Origin: Phycisphaerales bacterium
GTDB taxonomy: Bacteria; Planctomycetota; Phycisphaerae; Phycisphaerales; SM1A02
Reading direction: 5' to 3'
NCBI GenBank assembly: GCA_018883105.1
Contig: VEQS01000006.1
Span: forward strand, 1-34,609
Length of the DNA stretch: 34,609 bases
The stretch's first letter is position 1. Each line of letters opens with the position of its first letter. The position numbers and the translations under genes were made by a program. Under the pieces are notes generated by a model. It was not told the origin of the DNA. It did no database searches and was given only the letters and a program-made list of their open reading frames with translations. This document shows positions 1-7,171 of the stretch, piece by piece.

Positions 1-1749
1 GTCGGCGCGGCCTCGCTCCTCATCCTGATGGCCTGGGACCGGATCAGGTTCCTCAAGCAGTCCGTGGTGCCCGGGCCGCTGGTCGCGGTGGTGGCCGGCA
101 CGCTCATGAGCGAGCTGATGCGCTCGAACGGGTCGACGTGGGCCATCGACGCCTCGCACCTGGTGTCCGTGCCGGTGATCGGCGGCGAGGGCTTCGCCTG
201 GGGCGACCTGCTGCGCATGCCCGACTTCTCGCGTGCCGCGGACCCGGCGATCTACCTCGCCGCGGCGACGCTCGCGATCGTCGCGTCGCTGGAGACGCTC
301 CTCAACATCGAGGCCACCGACCGCCTCGACCCGCAGCGCCGCTGGACCCCGCAGAACCGCGAGCTGGTGGCGCAGGGCGTGGGCAACATGGCGGCCGGCA
401 TGGTGGGCGGCCTGCCGATGACCTCGGTCATCATCCGAAGCTCCGTGAACGTGAACGCCGGCTCGCGCACCAAGCGCTCGGCGATCTTCCACGGGATCCT
501 GCTCCTCGGCAGCGTCGCGCTGCTGCCCGGGCTTCTCAACCGCATCCCGCTCTCGGCGCTCGCGGCCGTGCTGGTGGTGACCGGCTTCAAGCTGGCGAGC
601 CCCAAGCTCGTCCGGTCGATGTGGGCCGAGGGCAAGGCGCAGTTCATCCCCTTCATGGTCACGGTGCTGGCGATCGTCCTCACCGACCTGCTGGTGGGCG
701 TCCTCATCGGCCTCGGCACCAGCCTCGCCTTCATCATGTGGAGCAACATCGACCGGGGCATCCGCGTGATCAAGGAGGACCACGTGGGCGGCCTGGTGCA
801 CCGCATCGAGCTGCCGAGCCAGTCGACCTTCCTCAACCGCGCGCGCCTCAACCTGACGCTCGGCGAGTTCCGCCCCGGGGACCACGTGCTGATCGACGCG
901 CGCACCTGCGACTTCATCGACCCGGACATCCTCACGACGATCCACGAGTATGCGAAGGAGACGGCCCCGGGCCGCGGCGTCAAGCTGAGCCTGCTCGGCT
1001 TCCAGGACCGCTACGCGCTGAAGGACACCGTGCAGTACGTCGACGTCAGCACCCGCGAGGTGCAGGCGGCCCTCACGCCGGGCAAGGTGCTCGCGCTCCT
1101 CAGGGAGGGCAACGAGCGCTTCTCGTCGGGCCGCCGGCTCAACCGCGACCTCGTCCGGCAGGTGGACGCCACCGCCGCCGGCCAGCACCCGATGGCCGCG
1201 GTCCTGAGCTGCATCGACTCGCGCGCCCCGGCCGAGCTCCTGTTCGACCTGGGGATCGGCGACATCTTCAGCGTGCGCCTCGCCGGCAACGTGGCGAGCC
1301 CCAAGGCCCTCGGCAGCCTGGAGTTCGCCTGCCGCGTGGCGGGCGCAAAGCTCATCCTGGTGCTCGGCCACACCCGCTGCGGCGCGGTCAAGGCCACGTG
1401 CGACTTCGTCGCGCGCGGCGTGGACCCGGTGAAGGAGACCGGCCTGACCAACCTCGGGGCGATCACCCAGCCGATCTCCGACGCCGTGCACATGGAGCGC
1501 CTGACGAAGGACCGACGCGATGCCTCGAACCCGGAGTTCGTCGACCGCGTGGCCGCGATCAACGTGCGCAACATGATGAAGTGGATCGTCGACAACAGCC
1601 CGACGCTCGCGTCGATGGTCGCCAACGGCGAGATCGCCATCGTGGGCGCGATGTACGACGTGGCCACCGGGCGCGTGGAGTTCCTCGACGGGGCGTCGGT
1701 GGCCGCGCAGGTCGCGCCGCCGGCCGTCGCCGCGGGGACCCGCCGCTGA
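1..1749 (+). CDS. SulP-family anion transporter fused to STAS and beta-carbonic anhydrase (5' truncated)
   Basis: The reading frame is open from base 1, so the true start lies upstream; ORF-track residue 1 (base 28) is an internal Met. Numbering from that Met, residues 1-240 are hydrophobic and match the C-terminal half of a SulP permease core. Residues about 250-338 look like a STAS domain, and 350-560 are a beta-class carbonic anhydrase. The zinc-site pattern is visible: Cys395 and Asp397 in CIDSR, then His448 and Cys451 in GHTRCGAV. Beta-CAs interconvert CO2 and bicarbonate, and SulP proteins move anions across the inner membrane. The fusion suggests bicarbonate uptake or export coupled to hydration (inference); SulP-CA fusions are known in other bacteria. 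It converges on the deacetylase gene with a gap of only 9 bases. Confidence 0.93.
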   Translation, partial: VGAASLLILMAWDRIRFLKQSVVPGPLVAVVAGTLMSELMRSNGSTWAIDASHLVSVPVIGGEGFAWGDLLRMPDFSRAADPAIYLAAATLAIVASLETLLNIEATDRLDPQRRWTPQNRELVAQGVGNMAAGMVGGLPMTSVIIRSSVNVNAGSRTKRSAIFHGILLLGSVALLPGLLNRIPLSALAAVLVVTGFKLASPKLVRSMWAEGKAQFIPFMVTVLAIVLTDLLVGVLIGLGTSLAFIMWSNIDRGIRVIKEDHVGGLVHRIELPSQSTFLNRARLNLTLGEFRPGDHVLIDARTCDFIDPDILTTIHEYAKETAPGRGVKLSLLGFQDRYALKDTVQYVDVSTREVQAALTPGKVLALLREGNERFSSGRRLNRDLVRQVDATAAGQHPMAAVLSCIDSRAPAELLFDLGIGDIFSVRLAGNVASPKALGSLEFACRVAGAKLILVLGHTRCGAVKATCDFVARGVDPVKETGLTNLGAITQPISDAVHMERLTKDRRDASNPEFVDRVAAINVRNMMKWIVDNSPTLASMVANGEIAIVGAMYDVATGRVEFLDGASVAAQVAPPAVAAGTRR

Positions 1750-1758
1750 GCGGACGCG

Positions 1759-2541
1759 TCACGCCGCCCGCGTGCGGTACCAGCCGGTGAAGGTCGCGAA
1801 CCGCCCGCGGCCGCGCAGCCAGTCCACGTACTGCGCGAGGCGGTCGCACGCGCGTTCGCCGTCCACCCGGCGCATGTAGCGCGGAAGCCCGCTCCGGGAG
1901 AGGTCGATGAACTCCCACGGGTGCCAGAAGACGTTGAGCAGCCCGTCGGCATCGAGGCAGCGGGCGCTCGCGTCGCGCACCAGGGCCATCGGCAGGTTCT
2001 TCCAGGCCAGCCAGAAGAGCGGCAGCCGCAGGCGCGGCGTGGCCGAGATCGGGATCTCCAGCAGGTCGCCCTTCAGGTACGGCACGCGCGGACGGCCGAG
2101 GTTGTTGTAGCGGCCGGGCAGGAAGATCGGGTTCTCCGAGCTGTCCCACGCGTACCCGGCGGCGCGGATCGCGACCGGGTCGGTCGGCTGCAGCCGCGGG
2201 CGGCGGAACCCGAGCACCTCCTGTCCGCTGGTCTCGCGCAGCACCGCGCGGCTGGCGGCCAGGTCCGCGTCCTCGAAGGTGAGGTGCACGCGGCCGTGGC
2301 TGGCGATCTCGTGGCCGGCCGCGGCGCGGCGGTGGAGCGGCGCATGCCACGTGGCGAAGCTCGCCGTGGTGAACATGGTGGCCGGCACGCCGAGCGCGTC
2401 GAGCATGCCGAGCACGCGTTCCTGCCCGCGGCCGCCGAGCTCCATCTGCTCGGCCATCTCCATGGGCCGGCCGTAGGCGAGCGGCGCGTCGAACTCCTCG
2501 ACGTCGAAGCTCAGCAGGATGGCCGGGTCGGTCCGCGCCAC
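1759..2541 (-). CDS. Polysaccharide deacetylase (NodB-homology) family protein
   Basis: A 260-residue NodB-fold protein. The first catalytic motif is SFDVEEFD (Asp13), the metal-binding motif is HEIASHGRVH, and FRRPR matches the third motif. Members are metal-dependent enzymes that remove N- or O-acyl groups from glycans or lipid-linked sugars. There is no signal peptide or membrane segment, so a cytoplasmic substrate such as a polyprenyl-linked or nucleotide-linked sugar is plausible (inference). The start is GTG, one base after the stop of the upstream GT2 gene, so the two are almost certainly co-transcribed and coupled. The pairing resembles ArnC/ArnD logic (GT2 plus deacetylase-fold deformylase), but the true substrate cannot be read from sequence. 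Confidence 0.93.
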   Translation of the reverse strand: MARTDPAILLSFDVEEFDAPLAYGRPMEMAEQMELGGRGQERVLGMLDALGVPATMFTTASFATWHAPLHRRAAAGHEIASHGRVHLTFEDADLAASRAVLRETSGQEVLGFRRPRLQPTDPVAIRAAGYAWDSSENPIFLPGRYNNLGRPRVPYLKGDLLEIPISATPRLRLPLFWLAWKNLPMALVRDASARCLDADGLLNVFWHPWEFIDLSRSGLPRYMRRVDGERACDRLAQYVDWLRGRGRFATFTGWYRTRAA

Positions 2542-2542
2542 G

Positions 2543-3349
2543 TCAGTCGCGGTAGCGGCCGAGGATGGCGTCGGCCCGGATGCGCAGCAGGCTCACCAGC
2601 ATGCGCAGCGGGTCGCGCAGCAGGCGCACGTTGGAACCACCCGCATCGTGCGCGGGATTGACGCGCACCGGCACCTCGGCCACCGTCAGCCGGCGGCGCT
2701 TGGCGATGAACAGGAGCTCCGCGTCGAAGCCGAAGCCGCGGCTCGTGCGGCGCGCGAAGAGCTGGCGCGCGGCATCGAGCCGGAAGCCCTTGATGCCCGC
2801 CTGGGTGTCGCGGAATCGCAGGCCGAGGATCGTGCGCACCAGCAGGTTGTAGCCCTCGCCCATGACCCGGCGCAGGACACCGGCCTTGCGGTCGCCGTCG
2901 GCGATGCCGCGCGAGCCGATCGCCACGTCCGCCTGGCCGAGCGCGCGCTCGAGCTCGACCAGGAGCTCGGGGTCGTAGGCCAGGTCCCCGTCCATGAAGT
3001 ACACGAGCGGAGCCGAGGATCCCTCGATGCCGTGGGACACGGCATCCGCCTTGCCCACGTTGCGCGCGAGCGCATCGAGCGTCAGGCGCCCGCCGGCATC
3101 GTCGGAGGCAAGCAGCGCGCGCAGCGCATCGGCCGTGCCGTCCGGGCTGCCGTCGTCCACGAACCGCACCGCCCAGCCCGGGTGGCGGCACACGAATGCC
3201 GCCATCGCGGCGTGCACCTCCCCGACCATCGACCGCTCGCGGTAGAGCGGGACGATGACCTCGCTGGTGACGTCCGTGTGGTGCATGCGCGCGGGGAAGG
3301 CGTCGCGGGCTGGCCGTCCGATGGCCGGGGCCGCAGCGTGACTGGGCAT
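2543..3349 (-). CDS. Glycosyltransferase family 2 (DPM/ArnC-like, no membrane domain)
   Basis: A 268-residue GT-A enzyme. It shows an N-terminal VIVPLYRE strand, a VDDGSPDGT nucleotide-sugar motif, and the metal-binding MDGDLAYDPE. The distal RDTQAGIKGFR segment is typical of polyprenyl-phosphate sugar synthases. Such enzymes move a sugar from a nucleotide donor to a lipid phosphate at the inner leaflet. The usual C-terminal membrane anchors are absent. I chose ATG 3349 over the longer ORF start at 3403 because TATCCT sits 6 nt upstream with no Shine-Dalgarno, matching the leaderless pattern elsewhere in the window. ATG 3289 (MHHTDV) is an alternative. It precedes the deacetylase by one base. 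Confidence 0.9.
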   Translation of the reverse strand: MPSHAAAPAIGRPARDAFPARMHHTDVTSEVIVPLYRERSMVGEVHAAMAAFVCRHPGWAVRFVDDGSPDGTADALRALLASDDAGGRLTLDALARNVGKADAVSHGIEGSSAPLVYFMDGDLAYDPELLVELERALGQADVAIGSRGIADGDRKAGVLRRVMGEGYNLLVRTILGLRFRDTQAGIKGFRLDAARQLFARRTSRGFGFDAELLFIAKRRRLTVAEVPVRVNPAHDAGGSNVRLLRDPLRMLVSLLRIRADAILGRYRD

Positions 3350-3355
3350 CCGGGA

Positions 3356-3361
3356 AGGATA
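3356..3361 (-). promoter_or_regulatory. Probable -10 element (TATCCT) of a leaderless GT2 transcript
   Basis: On the minus strand TATCCT is followed by TCCCGG and then the ATG at 3349, a 6-nt spacer, with no Shine-Dalgarno between. It lies in the 55-base gap after the small heat-shock gene, so the GT2/deacetylase pair probably has its own promoter. No clear -35 is seen. Confidence 0.5.
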
Positions 3362-3404
3362 TCGGCATGCTCCAGCCCGCGAGCGCCCGTCCCCGCGGCG
3401 CACC

Positions 3405-3893
3405 TCACTTGCCGCGCGGCTTGCCGCCCGAACCCGCGAGGCTCAGCGGCACCTGGCGCGGCTTCACCTCCGGACGCTTGGGGATGCGCACCGTGACGAC
3501 GCCGTCGGACAGCCCGGCCTTCGCGGAATCGGGATCCACCGTCGCCGGCAGGTCGATCACGCGGCGGAAGGAACCGAAGCGCCGCTCGCAGCGGTACCAG
3601 TCGGCACCGCCCTGCTCCTCGTCGGAACGCTTCTCGCCCGAGATCACGAGCGAGTTGCCGATCATGGCCACCTCCACCTGGTCCTCGGCGATGCCGGGGA
3701 CCTCGGCGCGGACGGTGAACTCGTCGTCGGACTCGCTGACGTCGACGACGGGCATCCAGCCCTGGGTGCGGAACAGCTTGGGCTCGACGATCGGCTCGCC
3801 GAGGAAGGTCTCCAGGGTGCGCTCCATCTCGTCGCGGAAGCGGCCGAGCGGGGAGTCTGATGGCAGGCGGCGCGGGATCAGGCTGAGTGACAT
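3405..3893 (-). CDS. Small heat-shock protein, Hsp20/alpha-crystallin family
   Basis: A 162-residue protein with an alpha-crystallin domain at about residues 48-145. VEVAMIGNSLVISGEKR matches the family's strand region, and LSDGVVTVRIPK is its end signature. A C-terminal QVPL resembles the I-x-I/V anchoring motif used in oligomer assembly. Members are ATP-independent holdases that bind unfolding proteins. ATG 3893 is supported by AAGGAG a few bases upstream; the longer ORF extending to 4757 is a shadow of the BON gene. It lies 74 bases downstream of the BON gene on the same strand, so they may be co-transcribed. Confidence 0.95.
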   Translation of the reverse strand: MSLSLIPRRLPSDSPLGRFRDEMERTLETFLGEPIVEPKLFRTQGWMPVVDVSESDDEFTVRAEVPGIAEDQVEVAMIGNSLVISGEKRSDEEQGGADWYRCERRFGSFRRVIDLPATVDPDSAKAGLSDGVVTVRIPKRPEVKPRQVPLSLAGSGGKPRGK

Positions 3894-3967
3894 GGGTGCT
3901 CCTTCGTTGCGTGGTGAACGTGGCGAACGTGCATTGGGTGCGTCAGGGGAACGAGGCATGCGGTGCC

Positions 3968-4654
3968 TCACGAGTAGGGGTCGACCACGATGCGGTCGTC
4001 GATGCCGGTCACGCCGGACGCGCAGCCGGCGACGCGTTCGACGGCATTGCGCTCGGCCCACGACTGGACCGCGCCGGAGAGCGTCACCACGCCGTCCTTC
4101 ACGGCGACGTTGATGCGACGCGCCTCGCGCTCGGCGCGGCGCTCGAGCGCGCGCTCGATCTGCAGGCGGATCGCCGCGGGGTCGACGGTCTTCGACTCGA
4201 CCGTCAGCCGGTTCACCACCTGCCGGACGCCGGTCAGCCGCTGCACCGCGCGCTCGGCATCGCCGCGCTGCGCCCAGGTGTCGACGCTGCCGCGCAGGGT
4301 CACCGTGCCGGAGGACACCGTGCACGAGATGCGCTCGTCCGGCAGGTAGGCGTCCCACTGCAGGCAGTCGCGCACCGCGCGGGCGATGTCGACGTCGCTG
4401 CGCAGCGACTCGGGCGTGGGCGCCACGGTCATCTCGTCGACCACGTCGAGCACGCCCTGCACGCGGTGCGCGGCCTCGATCACCGAGACTCGCGCGGCGA
4501 GCGACGGCGCCTGCCCGGTCACGGTGACGGCGCCGTTCTCGACGTTCACCTTGCACGGGACATCCCGGATGAACGGGTCCCACTCGATCTCGGACATGAT
4601 GTCCGCGCGGATGCGCGCATCCGACTTCATCATGGGCCTGGCGGTGATTGTCAT
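3968..4654 (-). CDS. Triple BON-domain protein
   Basis: A 228-residue protein made almost wholly of three BON repeats (about residues 15-80, 85-155 and 158-225). Each carries the family pattern of a variable helix followed by V.nG.VTLtG.v, seen as VENGAVTVTGQAP, VSSGTVTLRGSVD and VKDGVVTLSGAVQ. BON domains bind phospholipid or other surfaces and occur in osmotic- and envelope-stress proteins such as OsmY. Unlike OsmY there is no signal peptide, so this protein is probably cytoplasmic or membrane-peripheral. A strong AAGGAGGAG precedes the ATG. Neighbours are Hsp20 downstream and the PCMT fusion upstream, which points to a stress or protein-damage context. Confidence 0.93.
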   Translation of the reverse strand: MTITARPMMKSDARIRADIMSEIEWDPFIRDVPCKVNVENGAVTVTGQAPSLAARVSVIEAAHRVQGVLDVVDEMTVAPTPESLRSDVDIARAVRDCLQWDAYLPDERISCTVSSGTVTLRGSVDTWAQRGDAERAVQRLTGVRQVVNRLTVESKTVDPAAIRLQIERALERRAEREARRINVAVKDGVVTLSGAVQSWAERNAVERVAGCASGVTGIDDRIVVDPYS

Positions 4655-4671
4655 GGCTCCTCCTTGGTTTC

Positions 4672-4688
4672 CGGGCCCGCGGGGCCCG
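4672..4688 (-). other. GC hairpin in the leader of the BON gene
   Basis: CGGGCCC and GGGCCCG form a 7-bp stem with a 3-base loop a few bases upstream of the BON Shine-Dalgarno sequence. It could tune ribosome access, or be a chance GC palindrome. The 151-base gap to the upstream gene also contains a minus-strand TAGGTT (4739-4744) in an AT-richer patch that could be a -10 element. Confidence 0.3.
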
Positions 4689-4805
4689 ATCTCGACTGCC
4701 GCGCCGGCCGGACGTCGGCCGATCCGCGCATGAATGCAAACCTATGGAGTGCGGCACGGGAATGGAAGCGACCGGCGCGCGGGACCTTTCCGCGTTCCTC
4801 GGGCC

Positions 4806-6800
4806 CTACAGCCCAAACGGGTACGTGCCGGGGTCGGCGTCGTGCGTCGGCCCTGCCTTCGCGTCGACGGCGTGCGTCTCGGCGAACCACGCCCACTCGT
4901 CGAACTGCGCGGGAAGCGACGCGGCGAAGTAGTGGCTCGCCAGCTCCGTGTCCGCGCGGTAGATGACGCCGACCGCGCGCTCGAGCATCGGCTCGGCAAG
5001 CGCCTCGCGCACGGTGTCGCGGCCAAGCCCGCGCATCGGCAGCAGGAACCGCGGGATCCCCGAGCGCGTGCACGCCCGCTCGTAGCTCTCCGGATGCGAG
5101 TGGCGCAGGTCCCGGACGGCCATCGGCCCGTCCCACTCGAGCGCGGCAGCCACCGTGCCGCGGTCGGTCCCCATGCCGATCAGGTAGGCGCCGTCGCCGA
5201 ACGCGGAGCGGGCGAGCGCCCCCAGGCTGGTCTCGCCGCGCGCGCCCATCTCGGTGGCGGTGGCGTCGCCGACATGCGAGTTGTGCGCCCACACCACCGC
5301 GCGGCAGCCAGGGCCGCCCCGCTCCATCACCGCCTGGAGCGTCTCGAACATGTGCGTGTCGCGCAGGTTCCAGGACTCGCGGGACCCCAGGTACATGGCG
5401 CGGTAGTAGGCCTCGGCGGACCGCACCAGCGCGGCGTTGCGCTGCGCGTCGAAGAGGTCGTCGTGCGCCGCGGCCGCGACGCGGGTGCGCAGCATCTCGC
5501 CGAGCATCGCGACGGCGTCCTGCTCGCAACCCTCGAGCGTGCCCGACACCACCGCACGCCCGTAGCGCGCCGGGTCGTCCGCCCATGGCGAGAGGCACCC
5601 GTACCGGCGGCGCGCCCGCGCGGCGGCGGCCGGGTCGCTCCGGTCCAGGAAGCCGAGCACCGCCGCGATCGACCGGTCCATGGCGTAGATGTCCAGGCCG
5701 CAGACGCGCACCCGCGGCACGGAAGCATCGCGCTGGCGCACGCGGAGCCAGTCGATGAACTCGGCGGTCTCGCGGTTTCGCCACATCCACGCGGGGAAGC
5801 GCGTGAACGCGGATGTCCGCGCGGGATCGTCGCCCTCGCCGCGTGCGTGCCGGTCGAGCACCGCGGCATCCGGCCAATCGGCCTCGAGCGCCACCACGCG
5901 GAAGCCGCGCTTCTCGATCAGTTCGCGCGTGATCCGCGCGCGCAGCCGGTAGAACTCGCTGGTGCCGTGCGTCGACTCGCCGATCAGGACGACGCGCGCC
6001 GACCCGATGCGCGCAAGCAGCCGGCCGAAGTCCGCCAGCTCGATGTCGGCGAACGGCTCGCACGCGACGGCGATGGCGCCCGAAGCCACCTCGGCCCGCA
6101 CGTCGGAACCGCGGGTGCTGCGCTTGCGGCGCACCGGGACGGCCGGTCCCGCCGACCACCCCTGCGCGCCCACGAGCGGCACGAAGCGCACTGCGCCGAG
6201 CGACTCGCGCTCAATGGTGCCGTCGAGCGCGCGGACGATCCGCACCAGCTCCTGTCCCTGCGGATCGCGCCCGACCGGGATCACCAGGCGCCCGCCGGGC
6301 GCCAGCTGCGCCAGGAGACTCGGCGGCACGTCCGGTCCGCCGGCGGACACGACGATCGCTTCGAACGGCGCGCGCGTCGGCACGCCGACCGAGCCGTCCC
6401 CCTGCAGCACCGTCACGTTCCGGAACCCAAGCCGCTGAAGGCGCTCGCGCGCGATCTCCGCAAGCTTCGGATGGCGCTCGATGGCCACCACCTCGGCGCA
6501 GAGGAGCGAAAGCACCGCGCTCGCGTAGCCCGACCCCGCACCGACTTCCAGCACGCGGTCGCCGGGCGACAGCCGTGCAGCCTCGGCCATCAGCGCCACG
6601 ATGTACGGCTGCGAGATCGTCTGCCCGTCCTCGATGGGAAGCGGAAGGTCCTCGTAGGCCATGGCGCGGTAGCGGTCGCCGACGAACTCCTCGCGCGGCA
6701 CCGCGTCCATCGCCGCGACCACGCGGGAATCCACCACGCCGCGCGCCACCACCTGGCGTCGCACCATGTCATGCCGTCCGGCGGCGCTTGCGAAGGTCAT
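4806..6800 (-). CDS. Protein-L-isoaspartate O-methyltransferase fused to erythromycin-esterase-like domain
   Basis: A 664-residue two-domain protein. Residues 1-215 are a PCMT: DGQTISQPYIVALM at 58-71, the SAM-binding LEVGAGSGYAS around 84-94, and VRFVPLVGAQGW near 204-215. PCMT uses S-adenosylmethionine to methylate isoaspartyl residues and start repair of aged proteins. After a basic linker (about 222-240), residues 245-650 match the EreA-like hydrolase superfamily. GESTHG (274-279), a nearby Arg, and HNSH (506-509) correspond to the family's catalytic Glu/His/Arg/His positions. Start ATG 6800 has GGAGG upstream and overlaps the preceding small gene by 4 bases (ATGA). It should not be read as a macrolide-resistance gene; the esterase domain's natural substrate is unknown. 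Confidence 0.94.
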   Translation of the reverse strand: MTFASAAGRHDMVRRQVVARGVVDSRVVAAMDAVPREEFVGDRYRAMAYEDLPLPIEDGQTISQPYIVALMAEAARLSPGDRVLEVGAGSGYASAVLSLLCAEVVAIERHPKLAEIARERLQRLGFRNVTVLQGDGSVGVPTRAPFEAIVVSAGGPDVPPSLLAQLAPGGRLVIPVGRDPQGQELVRIVRALDGTIERESLGAVRFVPLVGAQGWSAGPAVPVRRKRSTRGSDVRAEVASGAIAVACEPFADIELADFGRLLARIGSARVVLIGESTHGTSEFYRLRARITRELIEKRGFRVVALEADWPDAAVLDRHARGEGDDPARTSAFTRFPAWMWRNRETAEFIDWLRVRQRDASVPRVRVCGLDIYAMDRSIAAVLGFLDRSDPAAAARARRRYGCLSPWADDPARYGRAVVSGTLEGCEQDAVAMLGEMLRTRVAAAAHDDLFDAQRNAALVRSAEAYYRAMYLGSRESWNLRDTHMFETLQAVMERGGPGCRAVVWAHNSHVGDATATEMGARGETSLGALARSAFGDGAYLIGMGTDRGTVAAALEWDGPMAVRDLRHSHPESYERACTRSGIPRFLLPMRGLGRDTVREALAEPMLERAVGVIYRADTELASHYFAASLPAQFDEWAWFAETHAVDAKAGPTHDADPGTYPFGL

Positions 6801-6994
6801 GGAACCTCCACCCGGCTGGCGCGCACCGAACCGCCCGACAGCAGCGTCTGCACCGCACGCTCGGCCTCGAGCATGTTGAGCACATGGTTGCCGCCCACCG
6901 AACGCTGCAGTTCCTCGGCAATGACGCAAACGACGCGATCGGTCACGTCGACCACTCGCGAAGGCTCGGATATCGGGCGTATCACCAGCCGCAT
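6797..6994 (-). CDS. Small 65-residue protein coupled to the PCMT fusion
   Basis: This short ORF has a strong AGGAGGAG Shine-Dalgarno just before ATG 6994 and ends in an ATGA overlap with the PCMT fusion start, so it is very likely translated and coupled. I do not recognise a family. The sequence starts with alternating hydrophobic residues (MRLVIRPI) and ends in a basic, Ser/Val-rich tail. No transmembrane segment, signal peptide or metal motif is visible. It may be a partner or regulator of the stress operon it leads, but that is only context. Confidence 0.72.
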   Translation of the reverse strand: MRLVIRPISEPSRVVDVTDRVVCVIAEELQRSVGGNHVLNMLEAERAVQTLLSGGSVRASRVEVP

Positions 6995-7171
6995 GGGGGC
7001 TCCTCCTGGCAGAAATTGTCACGCGATCCAACGACGGTCGACGATCGCCCTCATCACGCATCCTCGTGGCACGGCCGCGATGCGCAAGCGGGGAGGTTTC
7101 CCCCAAACCCGGGGGTGATGTGCGTGACCGGGGCGTCTTCCACGGGTACATCCTTGAGGCGGAGGGGAATC
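6995..7171. promoter_or_regulatory. Divergent promoter region, stress operon / histidine kinase
   Basis: These 177 bases separate two divergent genes, each with a good Shine-Dalgarno (AGGAGGAG to the left, GGAGGGG to the right), so both promoters should lie here. I found no CIRCE element or clear sigma-32-type consensus, and no convincing -35/-10 pair. A short CCCCC/GGGGG inverted repeat near 7100-7116 is the only symmetry. Confidence 0.45.

Noticed and set aside
1759-3349. XrtA/PEP-CTERM-associated deacetylase and glycosyltransferase locus
   Set aside because: The deacetylase lacks the DVEDYF-type start of the PEP-CTERM subtype and no exosortase or prsK/prsR gene is nearby.
3405-4757. 450-residue fusion of Hsp20 with an upstream extension
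   Set aside because: Residues before MSLSL are an out-of-frame reading of the BON gene; AAGGAG before ATG 3893 fixes the start.
4806-6064. Erythromycin resistance gene
   Set aside because: The Ere-like domain is fused to a protein-repair methyltransferase in a stress cluster. Superfamily membership does not show macrolide hydrolysis.
7100-7116. CCCCC/GGGGG inverted repeat as a terminator or operator
   Set aside because: The stem is only 5 bp with no T-tract and lies in a GC-rich divergent region; chance is likely.
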